55,416 nucleotides of DNA from positions 1 through 55,416 of the forward strand of contig JACPTQ010000071.1 of NCBI GenBank assembly GCA_016192705.1. The letters are read 5' to 3'. Below, one piece after another: positions 40,939 to 50,017 of the stretch. How positions within the stretch are numbered: the stretch's first letter is position 1; each line of letters opens with the position of its first letter. Under the pieces are notes generated by a model that was not told where the DNA came from, ran no database searches, and saw only the letters and a list, made by a program, of their open reading frames with translations. The translations under genes and the position numbers were made by a program. The DNA comes from Deltaproteobacteria bacterium. GTDB taxonomy: Bacteria; Myxococcota; JACPTQ01.

Positions 40939-42738
40939 ATGAATCGGGAAGCCGAAAGGGTCGACGGCGATTTGGCGCGGCTGCGTGAGGCGCTCGCGCG
41001 CTCGGAGGCGGAGCTCATCGAGCGATCGCTTGAGCTTCGCGGGTTGCGTCGTGAAGTCCAGGCGATGGGGCATGAGCTTCTTGTTTATCGCGAGATTGAG
41101 TCGGTTGCGCGCGAGGATTTTTTCATCGACGCTTTGATCGAGCGTTTGTTGTCGCATGTTCTCGGTGTGATGGGCGTTGGCTCGGGCGCGCTCGCGCTTT
41201 TGGAGCGCGAGGCGTTTGTTTATCGCGCAGCCGCGAAAGTCGGGGGCGTCGTGGTGGGGCAGGTCGTGCCACCGGGTGAAGGCATCGCCGGCTGGGTTGG
41301 CGTGACTGGGCGTCCGTACCTTCTCGTGCCACCGGATGGTGATGGTGGTGGCGTTCCAGCGGCGACGGAGCATTGGGATGCGCGGCACGATGCGCACGAA
41401 GTCGCGAAGCCGGCGGTGCGTCCGCACTCACTTGTTGCGGCGCCGCTGCTCGGCGCAGGCGGCAAAGTGTTGGGCGTTGTCGTGGCGCTTGCTGGCCCGG
41501 ATCGCGGTCCGGGTTTTGGGCGCACGGATCTCGAGCGGTTTGCGCGTCTCGCTGAGCAAGCGGCGGTTGTGCTGTCGACGGCGCGGCTCTTTCACGAGGC
41601 GAGGCGCGTGTCGCGGCAGTCGAAACTTTTGACCGAAGTCAGCATGCTGCTCAATTCAACGCTCGCGGAAAAAGAGGTGCGGCGGCGCGCGATGGAGGCG
41701 GCGGCGCGGCTCCTTGACTGCGACGTAAGCTCACTCCTTCTTCTCGATCCCGAGACCGGCGAACTTTATTTCGAAGTTGCGCTCGGCGAAGCCGGCGCGA
41801 AGGTCAAGGAGGTGCGGCTCAAGCGCGGCGAGGGGATCGCGGGTTGGGTCGCAGAGCACAACGAGGCGGTGCTCATCCCGGATTGCACGAAGGATCCGCG
41901 GTTTGCGGGACACGTCGATCGAAAGAGCGAGTTTCAAACGCGGAACATGGTCTGCGTGCCGGTGACGATCAAGGGCCGAATGCTCGGGGTGTTGCAGGGG
42001 ATTAACAAGCGCAACCGTCGGACATTTGACGAGTACGATTTGAACGTGTTGACGATGTTGTCGAATGAAGTTGCGATCGCCATCGACAACGCGCAGACGC
42101 ACGAAAAACTTCGGCGTAGTTTTTCGCAGACGGCGCAGGCCCTCGCGGAAGCGATCGAAGTTCGCGACCCTTACACGGGTGGCCACACAAAGCGGGTGAC
42201 CGACTTTAGCGAAGCGATCGCGCGGCGGCTCGGCATCGAGGAGCAGGAGATCGAGAACATTAAGCTGTCGGCGGTGCTGCACGACATCGGAAAGATTGGC
42301 GTTGAGGACAAAGTTCTTCGGAAGCCGGGGCGGCTCGACGATGCGGAGTACGACGCGATCAAAAAGCACCCGAGTTACGGCGCGGAGATTTTGGGGCCGG
42401 TCGAGCAGATGAGATCGGTTATTCCGGGAATGTTGCATCACCACGAGCGGTACGACGGGCGCGGATATCCGCGGGGGCTCAAGGGCGACGAAATTCCCGA
42501 GAGCGCGCGGATCATCGCCGTCGCCGATACGTTTGATGCCATGGCGAGCGATCGCCCTTATCGGAAGGGGCTCGATCCCGAGGTCGCGCTCGCGGAGATC
42601 CAGAAGTGTTCGGGAACGCAGTTTGACCCGCGCGTGGTCGAGGCGTTCGTGGCGGCGTATGGAGCGGGGGAAATCGTGTCGCAGCGCGCGCGGGAAGAGA
42701 AGACAAGAGAAGAGGAACATGCACCTCAGTCGCACTGA
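40939..42738 (+). CDS. GAF-GAF-HD-GYP c-di-GMP phosphodiesterase-like protein
   Basis: A 599-residue cytoplasmic protein: a short coiled coil (about 8-45), two GAF domains (about 60-215 and 240-385), then HD-GYP (about 400-585) with GGHTKRVTDFS, HDIGKIG and the full HHERYDGRGYPRGLKG signature, so catalytic hydrolysis of c-di-GMP is expected. ATG 40939 has GAGG six bases upstream and was chosen over 40903, which lies in the cyclase gene. The final residues (HAPQSH) are encoded by an inserted palindromic repeat. Pairing with a cyclase suggests joint cAMP and c-di-GMP control. Confidence 0.92.
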   Translation: MNREAERVDGDLARLREALARSEAELIERSLELRGLRREVQAMGHELLVYREIESVAREDFFIDALIERLLSHVLGVMGVGSGALALLEREAFVYRAAAKVGGVVVGQVVPPGEGIAGWVGVTGRPYLLVPPDGDGGGVPAATEHWDARHDAHEVAKPAVRPHSLVAAPLLGAGGKVLGVVVALAGPDRGPGFGRTDLERFARLAEQAAVVLSTARLFHEARRVSRQSKLLTEVSMLLNSTLAEKEVRRRAMEAAARLLDCDVSSLLLLDPETGELYFEVALGEAGAKVKEVRLKRGEGIAGWVAEHNEAVLIPDCTKDPRFAGHVDRKSEFQTRNMVCVPVTIKGRMLGVLQGINKRNRRTFDEYDLNVLTMLSNEVAIAIDNAQTHEKLRRSFSQTAQALAEAIEVRDPYTGGHTKRVTDFSEAIARRLGIEEQEIENIKLSAVLHDIGKIGVEDKVLRKPGRLDDAEYDAIKKHPSYGAEILGPVEQMRSVIPGMLHHHERYDGRGYPRGLKGDEIPESARIIAVADTFDAMASDRPYRKGLDPEVALAEIQKCSGTQFDPRVVEAFVAAYGAGEIVSQRAREEKTREEEHAPQSH

Positions 42739-42831
42739 GGTCACAGAGGAAGACACAGAGGATGGTTTTTGAGAAACAGAAACCTCTGCGTGCAGCACTT
42801 CGTGAATCTCTGTGTCTCTGTGGTGCATGTT
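42716..42831. mobile_element. Palindromic CACAGAG-family MITE-like element
   Basis: A 116-base element bounded by AACATGCACC (42716-42725) and GGTGCATGTT (42822-42831). The right arm, read on the minus strand, gives AACATGCACCACAGAGACAC, the same unit seen at 8008, 10571 and 34431. The left arm contains CACAGAGGAAGACACAGAGG. It supplies the last codons and stop of the HD-GYP gene. No transposase. Confidence 0.75.
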
Positions 42832-42853
42832 TGATTTGTTTGGAGGCTGAAGG

Positions 42854-43339
42854 TTGAAGGTTTCGAGTGGCTTCGGGGCGATTGTTGTTGCAGCTGCGAT
42901 TATCGCGCCGGCGTGTGAGGATTCAAAGAGTTGCGTGGCGCCGCAGGTCGTCTCGGTTTCGGCGACGTCGGGGGCGCAGGGCGAGGTTGTCGTTGTGACA
43001 GGGTGTGGGCTTGGTGCGCTCGCGTGTTTGTCTTACGTGGCGTGGAACGGCGTGCCGGGCGAAGTGCGTGCGTGGAAGGAAACGCGAATCGACGTCGCCG
43101 TTCCGCGTGGCGCGGGGACCGGAGCGAAGACGATCGCGATTGTCGTTGCGGGCAAGGTCCTCGCGACTTCGGTTTTCGATGTGACCGCGGAGGCCGCTCA
43201 AGTTGACGCTGGCCTTGCGGCGTCGTGCGATGCGGGAGTTGCGGCGGTCGATGCGGGAACGCCCGACGCTGGACTTGACGGCGGCGCTGATGGTGGTGGT
43301 GACGCCGGCTCGACCGATGCGGGGCCAGATGGAGGCTGA
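42854..43339 (+). CDS. Small lipoprotein with IPT/TIG-like domain and DAG tail
   Basis: A 161-residue protein. TTG start with GGAGG about eight bases upstream. Lipobox APAC (Cys21) is followed by an IPT/TIG-like immunoglobulin fold (PQVVSVSATSGAQGEVVVVT, then WNGVPGEVRAW and ETRIDVAVPRG, about 30-115), and an Asp-Ala-Gly tail (about 118-161). It precedes the larger IPT/kelch lipoprotein by 91 bases and shares its style. Probably surface exposed; role unknown. Confidence 0.75.
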   Translation: MKVSSGFGAIVVAAAIIAPACEDSKSCVAPQVVSVSATSGAQGEVVVVTGCGLGALACLSYVAWNGVPGEVRAWKETRIDVAVPRGAGTGAKTIAIVVAGKVLATSVFDVTAEAAQVDAGLAASCDAGVAAVDAGTPDAGLDGGADGGGDAGSTDAGPDGG

Positions 43340-43430
43340 TCTCTTTTTGCAGGGTGTGGCGCCACTTGATTTGGGATAAACGACCCTCCATCATTTTGGG
43401 TGTAGCCCGGAATTTTGCGGAGGGTACCTG

Positions 43431-46400
43431 ATGGCGGTTCGTGTGTCTCGTTGGATCGCGTTCACGGCTTTGGGTTCGACCCTTCTTGTTGGCTGTTCGA
43501 AGGTGGACACCTCCGGGACGATCGAGATTGTTCACACGTTGCCCGGGTCGTTTTCGAACAGCCTCCGTCTCGCGGTCAGCAAGGTCGAGATTATTTTTGA
43601 TGAGCCGGGGGGAAGCGACCAGCTTTTCTTGTCGACAATGAACGCGCAGCCGGTCGATTTTGGCGGCGGGATTCAGGGCTCTTATGCGATCGCGGATGCG
43701 GACGGCGATCAGAAGTTTGAGGCGCTAACCACGATCAACGCGAATCCGTTTTCTGGGAGTCTTACCTGGACGTCGTCTTTCTTCAGCGAAGGGAAGCTCG
43801 GCGGTGGCTTTTGGATTCGCGGGAAGATCTATTCGGGCACGTCGCCGCAAACACTCACTGCCGAAGCGGTCGCGACGGTTGTCGACGGGACTCAGGGGAC
43901 GATTCAGTTCGGCGGCGGGTTGAAGACCGTGACGCTGACATATACCTGTGCCGCGGGGGTGAGTTGCTTGACGACGACCGATGCGGGTGCGGGCGCGGAT
44001 GCGGGTGCGGGGACGGATGCGGGTGCGGGGACGGACGCGGGTGCGGGGACGGACGCGGGCTGTGATGCTGGGGTGGATGGTGGCTGCGTCGATGCGGGAG
44101 CGGATGCGGGTGCGGACGCGGGCGCGGGTGCGGATGCGGGTGGGGGTGTTGGTGACGGTGGTCTCTCCGTAACAGCGGTTTCCCCGAGCTTCGGGGTCGT
44201 CGGAACATCGGTCACGATCGCGGGATTGGGTTTTTCTTCCGTCCTGACGTTAAACGATGTTCGGTTCAACGGGGTCGGCGCGACTGTTCGCGAGTCGTCG
44301 TCGACGACCCTCGTTGTGGATGCCCCTGCGTCGGCATCTGGAGAAGTCGTGGTCTCCGTCGACGGCGGCGGCTCGGCCGACGGTGGCACTTTTTCGTTTG
44401 TTTATCTAAACGCCGTTCACGAGCCTGTTATGAGCAATGACGCGGGCGTCAAGTCGGTTTGGCTCGAGGGGAGTTTTGCTGCGAACACGTCGTTTGCGGT
44501 CGACTTTTTGCGGGCCGACGGAAGCACGGGAATCACCAGTGCCATCGGCGATTCGGGCGCCATGCGCCTCGGGGTCACAATTCCAACGGGGGTCGATATC
44601 GACTCCGTTCGCGTGCGCTGGCCGAATGCGGTCGATGGTGGCGATCTCGCGACCGCCGCGCTTCCATTCCGTGCTGCGCCGTTCCCGCTCGACCTTGGCG
44701 CGTTTCGTGGCAAATACGAGCAGGCCGACGTCGCCCGATCGTTTCCGAAACTGGTTGCGGCGCGCGCCGGACATTGCACCGTCAAGGCGGGCCCGTACCT
44801 TTACGTGATTGGGGGCGGCACTGGCGATGGCGCATACTTGACGAACATCGAGCGGGCGCTCGTCAACGCGGACGGCACGCTGGGCAGCTTCACGTCGCTC
44901 GGGACAACAACTGAGCTCAGGATCGCACGTGGGTATCACCGCTGCGTCGTGCTTGGTTCAAACGTTTATGTGATTGGCGGATTGACGACGGGCGATGTGG
45001 TCGTTTTGTCGTCGCAGAGTGTTGAGCGAGCGACGCTCGCGGCGGACGGAACGATCGGGTCGTTTGACCTCGTGACGGGGGTCGAAATGGGAACGCCGCG
45101 GCACAGCTTCGCGCTGCAAGTCGTGGGACGCTATGTTTACGCGGTCGGTGGCGCGACCACGTCGGCGCTCAACACCGTGGAAAGGGCACTTATTTTGGCC
45201 GACGGAACGATCGGGTCGTTTTCGTCGACGGGTCTACCGGTGCTCGGGACGCCGCGCAAATATCCGGCGAGCGTCGTTCTCGGTTCAAAGTTTTATGTTG
45301 TGGGCGGCGAGAACAACACGCCCGCGTGGCTCGACACGTATGAAGTTGCGACGATCCAAAACGATGGGACACTTGGGAGTTTCTCGGACCCTGCCGGATC
45401 GCCGAAGTTAACATCGGGTCGTCGCGGTCATGCGGTCGTCGTGCTTGGCGGGAAAGCTTTCTTCCTTGGCGGCTATACGGGTTCCGCGTATTCCGTCGAA
45501 ACCGACTACGCGACGGTTGCACAAGACGGGACGCTGGGCGCGGCGGCGTCCGGCGCGAACGATCTCATTGTCGCAAGGGCGGAGCACACCGCAGATATTA
45601 TCGGGAACTATGTTTACGTGATCGGCGGACAGAACGCGGGTGGCGTGCTCTCCACCGTGGAACGCGCGCCGATCATCGGTGATGGGCACGCATTTTCGAC
45701 ATCTGTGTTGCTCTCGGAACAGCTTGTTACCGCGCGCGACGGGGTCTCAGCGGTCGTTATCGGGAACTATCTGTACGCCATCGGTGGCGCCGATTCGCAG
45801 TATCATTCGCTCGACACGGTTGAGCGTGCCCCGATTTACGCAGATGGGACCATCGGGGAATTTGTCGCCGACGCGGGTGGGCCGCTCGTGAAGCCGCGTT
45901 CGTCACCGACGCTCGCGGTAACCGGAGACCGCCTCCATGTCATCGGGGGAATGGCCGATGGTGGTGGCGAGATTTGGAGCCCGATCGAATTTACAACAAT
46001 TGCGGGCGATGGCACGATCGGCGGCTTTTCGGTGGCGGCGCCGACCCTCACGAGCCCACGGTACCAACTCACGAGCGCGGTTATCGATAACCGGCTTTAC
46101 ACGTTCGGCGGTTGGCAGGCCCCTCCATTGGAGAGCAACGACTACGAGTACTTTTACTTGGATGCCGGGGGAGGGCTTTCGTCGGGCGCGTTCTCAGAGT
46201 TCACGACGGGGCGCACCGGACACAAGTCGATCGTCATCGGCAGTCGATTTTGGATGTTTGGCGGAGATACGAGCATCGGGTATACGGCCTCTGGAATGCA
46301 GTCAAACTTGATCGATGGCGGCGGTATCACGGCCCTTTCTGATGGCGGCGAGAGTCTGTTGGCGATCGCGCGCGAGTCGTTCGGCGCGGCCGTCGTCGGC

Positions 46401-46637
46401 GAATACGCGTACATCTTCGGCGGTTCGACCGGCGGACCTCCGGTTACGTCGATGGAGCGGGCGCGTTTTGATGTGGTCCAAAGCAACTTTAACGGCGCGT
46501 TCGGTGACGCTGGTTCGCCCCTTGTGACGGCGCGAACCAAACCTGCGGCGGTTGTCATCGGCAACTACCTCTATGTACTCGGCGGCAAGGGCCAAAGTGG
46601 GACGTTGAGAAGCGTCGAGCGGATAAAGATCCAATAG
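43431..46637 (+). CDS. Large IPT/kelch lipoprotein
   Basis: A 1068-residue protein. Lipobox LVGC (Cys22). An N-terminal beta domain (about 30-180) leads to an Asp-Ala-Gly linker (about 184-240, encoded by GCGGGTGCG-type repeats), then an IPT/TIG domain (AVSPSFGVVGTSVTIAG, about 246-325). The rest is a kelch-type propeller with many blades, each with a pattern like YVIGG, IERA or VERA, and ADGTIGSF. GGAGG lies seven bases before ATG. Probably a surface adhesin or carbohydrate-binding protein. Confidence 0.85.
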   Translation: MAVRVSRWIAFTALGSTLLVGCSKVDTSGTIEIVHTLPGSFSNSLRLAVSKVEIIFDEPGGSDQLFLSTMNAQPVDFGGGIQGSYAIADADGDQKFEALTTINANPFSGSLTWTSSFFSEGKLGGGFWIRGKIYSGTSPQTLTAEAVATVVDGTQGTIQFGGGLKTVTLTYTCAAGVSCLTTTDAGAGADAGAGTDAGAGTDAGAGTDAGCDAGVDGGCVDAGADAGADAGAGADAGGGVGDGGLSVTAVSPSFGVVGTSVTIAGLGFSSVLTLNDVRFNGVGATVRESSSTTLVVDAPASASGEVVVSVDGGGSADGGTFSFVYLNAVHEPVMSNDAGVKSVWLEGSFAANTSFAVDFLRADGSTGITSAIGDSGAMRLGVTIPTGVDIDSVRVRWPNAVDGGDLATAALPFRAAPFPLDLGAFRGKYEQADVARSFPKLVAARAGHCTVKAGPYLYVIGGGTGDGAYLTNIERALVNADGTLGSFTSLGTTTELRIARGYHRCVVLGSNVYVIGGLTTGDVVVLSSQSVERATLAADGTIGSFDLVTGVEMGTPRHSFALQVVGRYVYAVGGATTSALNTVERALILADGTIGSFSSTGLPVLGTPRKYPASVVLGSKFYVVGGENNTPAWLDTYEVATIQNDGTLGSFSDPAGSPKLTSGRRGHAVVVLGGKAFFLGGYTGSAYSVETDYATVAQDGTLGAAASGANDLIVARAEHTADIIGNYVYVIGGQNAGGVLSTVERAPIIGDGHAFSTSVLLSEQLVTARDGVSAVVIGNYLYAIGGADSQYHSLDTVERAPIYADGTIGEFVADAGGPLVKPRSSPTLAVTGDRLHVIGGMADGGGEIWSPIEFTTIAGDGTIGGFSVAAPTLTSPRYQLTSAVIDNRLYTFGGWQAPPLESNDYEYFYLDAGGGLSSGAFSEFTTGRTGHKSIVIGSRFWMFGGDTSIGYTASGMQSNLIDGGGITALSDGGESLLAIARESFGAAVVGEYAYIFGGSTGGPPVTSMERARFDVVQSNFNGAFGDAGSPLVTARTKPAAVVIGNYLYVLGGKGQSGTLRSVERIKIQ

Positions 46638-46674
46638 GCGATCCGGCGTTGACCGCGCGCAGCCAAATGCGCTA

Positions 46675-46760
46675 ATTTTGCGAGCCTTCGGCCGAAAAGC
46701 CAGTGGCTTTTCGGTGCGAGCAAAATGGCGAGGCCGACGGAACGGAGGCCGCAGCCTGCC
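46675..46760 (+). repeat. Two-hairpin structured element, copy 3, in the gyrA leader
   Basis: Hairpin 1: ATTTTGC (46675-46681) with GCAAAAT (46720-46726) and CCGAAAAGCC/GGCTTTTCGG around loop AGT; internal loop GAGCCTTCGG opposite TGCGA. Hairpin 2: GGC/GCC and GGCC/GGCC around a loop with GACGGAAC. It ends nine bases before the gyrA Shine-Dalgarno sequence GGAGG (46769-46773). Confidence 0.8.
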
Positions 46761-46778
46761 CCCTTTGTCGGAGGATCC

Positions 46779-49244
46779 ATGGACCTTGAGCGCGTAAGCG
46801 GCGTCGACATCGCGGACGAGATGCGAATCTCGTACATGGACTACGCGATGAGCGTCATCGTCGGGCGCGCGCTGCCCGACGCGCGCGACGGGTTGAAGCC
46901 GGTGCATCGGCGCATCCTTTACGCGATGTTTCGCGAGGGGCTGCTCCACAATAAGCGCTACTCGAAAAGCGCCGGCGTCGTCGGCGAAGTCTTGAAGAAG
47001 TATCACCCGCACGGCGATTCGGCTGTGTACGACGCCATGGTGCGGCTCGCGCAGGAGTGGAACTTGCGCTACCCGCTCGTCGACGGCCAAGGGAATTTTG
47101 GGTCGGTCGACGGCGACCCGGCGGCGGCGTATCGGTACACGGAGTCGCGACTCACGGCGCTCGCGGAGGAGTTGCTCGCCGACATCGACAAAGAGACGGT
47201 CGGCTTCACGCCGAATTTTGACGAACAGACGGTCGAGCCGGTTGTCATGCCCACGCGCATTCCAAATTTGATTGTGAACGGTTCGGCGGGAATCGCGGTC
47301 GGCATGGCGACGAACATTCCGCCCCACAACTTGACCGAGATTTCGAACGCGCTTTTGCATCTCATCGATCATCCCGACGCGACGGTTGTCGATTTGATGA
47401 AACACGTGCCGGGACCCGACTTCCCGACAGGGGCGATTATTTTCGGGCGTGAGGGTTGCCGCCAGGCGCTCGAGACGGGGCGCGGGATCATTCGGGTGCG
47501 TGCGCGTGCGCGAATCGAGCGTGACGAAAAGCGCGATCGCGAAAGCATCATTGTGACCGAGATCCCGTATCAGGTGAATAAGGCGAAGCTCATCGAGAAG
47601 ATCGCGGAGCTTGTGCAGGAAAAGCGGATCGAGGGCGTTTCGGATTTGCGCGATGAAAGCGATCGCGACGGGATGCGCATTGCGATTGAGCTCAAACGCG
47701 ACGCGCAGGCGGGCGTCGTGATGAACCAGCTTTACAAGCTTACCCCGATGCAATCGACGTTTGGGGTGATTCAGCTTGCGATTGTTCAGGGGCAGCCGCG
47801 GGTGTTGTCGCTCAAGGAGATGTTGTCGATTTTCGTCGACCATCGGCGCGACGTCGTGACGCGACGAACGCGGTATGAGCTCAGCGAGGCGGAGAAGCGG
47901 CTCCACATCTTGGAGGGGCTCAAGATCGCGCTCGACAACCTCGATGCGGTGATCGAGCTCATCAAAAAGTCCGCGTCACCGCAAGTTGCGCGCGAACGAC
48001 TCAGTGAGCGCTTTGGGTTGAGCGAAATTCAGGCGCAAGCGATTCTTGACATGAAGTTGCAGCGTTTGACGGGGCTCGAGCGCGAAAAGATTCTCGAAGA
48101 GCATCGACAGGTTGTGGCGGAGATCGCGCGGCTCACGGCGATCCTCGCGTCGGACGAGCTTCTCACGGGCGTCGTGAAGAGCGAAATCGTTGAAATCCGC
48201 GACAGATTTGGCGACAAGCGGCGAACGGAGATTGTCGACGCGGTCGCCGACATCGCGCTCGAGGACATGATCGTCGAAGAAGACATGGTCGTGACGATTT
48301 CACATTCGGGATACATCAAGCGAAACGCGCTAACGCTTTATCGCAGCCAGCGGCGAGGTGGCCGTGGTGTGACGGGGATGGGAACGAAAGAGGAGGATTT
48401 TGTCGTCGACCTTTTCGTGGCGTCGACGAAGAGCTACATCCTTATCTTCACGACGTCGGGTCGACTCTTCTGGCTGAAGGTGCATGAAATCCCGGAGGGC
48501 GGCCGCGCGGCACGGGGCAAGGCAATCGTCAACTTGCTGAAGCTCGAGCCGGGCGAGAAGCAGGCGGCGATTGTGCCGGTGCGTGCATTCGAGGAAGGGA
48601 AAAACGTCGTGATGGCGACGCGGCGCGGAATTGTGAAAAAGACCGACTTGATGGCGTATTCGAATCCGCGGCCGTCAGGAATCATTGGGGTGCTCATCGA
48701 GGAGGGGGACGCGCTGATTGATGCGCGGCTCACCGATGGAACGAAGGACATTTTTATTGGCACGGCCGATGGGATGTCGATTCGCTTCGAAGAGGCGGAG
48801 GTGCGGCCGACGGGACGTGCGGCGTATGGCGTCAAGGGGATCGCGCTCGGCGACAAGGACGATGTGGTTGCGATGGACATTGTGAATCCGGGCGCGTCGA
48901 TTCTGACGGTCACGGAGAACGGGTTTGGGAAGCGGACGCCAGTTGAGGAGTATCGGCAGCAGGGGCGCGCGGGAAGTGGCGTCATCACGATTAAAACGAG
49001 CGAACGCAACGGTCGGGTCATTGGTGTCGCTCAAGTGACGGACGACGATCAAGTGATGCTCATCACGAGTGGCGGTCAGGTGATTCGGACGCGCGTCGCG
49101 GAGATTCGTGAGTCGGGGCGGAACACGCAGGGCGTGAAGCTCATCAATGTGGCCGAGGGTGAGAAGGTTGTGGCGGTGGCACGACTTGCGGAGGGCGATG
49201 GCGATGACGAGGCGCCGCCGGAAAAGCCGGTGGTTGAGGCGTAG
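46779..49244 (+). CDS. gyrA: DNA gyrase subunit A
   Basis: An 821-residue type II topoisomerase subunit that breaks and rejoins DNA. The catalytic tyrosine is Tyr120 in YRYTESRL. The quinolone-determining region [13 protein letters not shown] keeps Ser81 and Asp85 (E. coli Ser83 and Asp87), so no classical resistance change is seen. The GyrA box QRRGGRG (about 525) marks it as gyrase rather than topoisomerase IV, followed by a six-bladed wrapping domain. ATG 46779 with GGAGG was chosen over the open frame from 46725, which would translate the hairpin element. gyrB is not in the window. Confidence 0.95.
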   Translation: MDLERVSGVDIADEMRISYMDYAMSVIVGRALPDARDGLKPVHRRILYAMFREGLLHNKRYSKSAGVVGEVLKKYHPHGDSAVYDAMVRLAQEWNLRYPLVDGQGNFGSVDGDPAAAYRYTESRLTALAEELLADIDKETVGFTPNFDEQTVEPVVMPTRIPNLIVNGSAGIAVGMATNIPPHNLTEISNALLHLIDHPDATVVDLMKHVPGPDFPTGAIIFGREGCRQALETGRGIIRVRARARIERDEKRDRESIIVTEIPYQVNKAKLIEKIAELVQEKRIEGVSDLRDESDRDGMRIAIELKRDAQAGVVMNQLYKLTPMQSTFGVIQLAIVQGQPRVLSLKEMLSIFVDHRRDVVTRRTRYELSEAEKRLHILEGLKIALDNLDAVIELIKKSASPQVARERLSERFGLSEIQAQAILDMKLQRLTGLEREKILEEHRQVVAEIARLTAILASDELLTGVVKSEIVEIRDRFGDKRRTEIVDAVADIALEDMIVEEDMVVTISHSGYIKRNALTLYRSQRRGGRGVTGMGTKEEDFVVDLFVASTKSYILIFTTSGRLFWLKVHEIPEGGRAARGKAIVNLLKLEPGEKQAAIVPVRAFEEGKNVVMATRRGIVKKTDLMAYSNPRPSGIIGVLIEEGDALIDARLTDGTKDIFIGTADGMSIRFEEAEVRPTGRAAYGVKGIALGDKDDVVAMDIVNPGASILTVTENGFGKRTPVEEYRQQGRAGSGVITIKTSERNGRVIGVAQVTDDDQVMLITSGGQVIRTRVAEIRESGRNTQGVKLINVAEGEKVVAVARLAEGDGDDEAPPEKPVVEA

Positions 49245-49381
49245 GGAGAGAAGAGGGGAGTAACCACATCCGAGAATCCACGAAGGGCCAGCGCCAAGTA
49301 TGTCTGGCGTCGGGATCCTTGGAGTTGGTGTCGCGGCAGTGCCGCGCAGGCACAGAGTTCAGGAGGCCGGAGGAGAAAAAG

Positions 49382-50017
49382 ATGAAAAAGTTGATTTCGA
49401 TCGTTGGGGTGGCTTTGATCGCGGGGGTTGCGTGCAAAAAGGAGACGCCGCCGGCGACGGATGCGCGGGCCGGAGAACAGCGGCGTGCGAGCGACGCGCC
49501 TCGCGTTGTGCCGCCGCCGGTTGTAACAACCCCCACGGCTGTTCCGGGCGATCCGAACGCGGCGCGTCCGCCGGTCGCGGCGCTTGAGCCGGAGCAGGCC
49601 GTGACGTCGCCCGAGCCGGATCTTGGTGGAAAGAACGATCTGTCGACACCCGAGGGGCTCGCGCATGCGTATTGGCGGGCTTACAAGAAGAAGGACGTTG
49701 ATGCGTTCAAGGGTCTGGTCGTGACGGAGGGCGATATCGCGAAGATGTTGCTGCCGGAGAAATCGGAGGTTCCGAAGAGGGAAATTGCGAAGCTCCCGGA
49801 CAAATTCAAGAAAGTTCTCGAGATTTTTGCGGACGTGAAGTGGAAGGGGCTCAAAATCGGGAAGCCTCAGAAGCTATCGCAGGATAGGGGATTCAAGGAG
49901 GAGTCGGAGGGGATTCGGCGAACGCTCATCTTCGTTGAGCGCGATGGAAAGCCGGACCGAATGGGCGTTCGTGCGATGCTGAAGTGCGAAGGCAAATGGA
50001 AGATCGCGTCGTTGTGA
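49382..50017 (+). CDS. Lipoprotein of unknown function
   Basis: A 211-residue protein. Lipobox AGVAC (Cys18) followed by CKKE, a Pro/Ala/Thr linker (about 20-85), then a small alpha/beta domain (about 90-211) with HAYWRAYKKKDVDAFKGLV and AMLKCEGKWKIASL, resembling SnoaL/DUF4878-like NTF2-fold proteins; resemblance only. GGAGG lies eight bases before ATG. The 137 bases upstream (49245-49381) contain fragments like AACCACATCCGAGAATCCAC, perhaps a decayed CACAGAG repeat. The end overlaps hemL. Confidence 0.75.
   Translation: MKKLISIVGVALIAGVACKKETPPATDARAGEQRRASDAPRVVPPPVVTTPTAVPGDPNAARPPVAALEPEQAVTSPEPDLGGKNDLSTPEGLAHAYWRAYKKKDVDAFKGLVVTEGDIAKMLLPEKSEVPKREIAKLPDKFKKVLEIFADVKWKGLKIGKPQKLSQDRGFKEESEGIRRTLIFVERDGKPDRMGVRAMLKCEGKWKIASL

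Noticed and set aside
46302-47906. 534-codon minus-strand frame
   Set aside because: Antisense shadow of the kelch gene end and gyrA.
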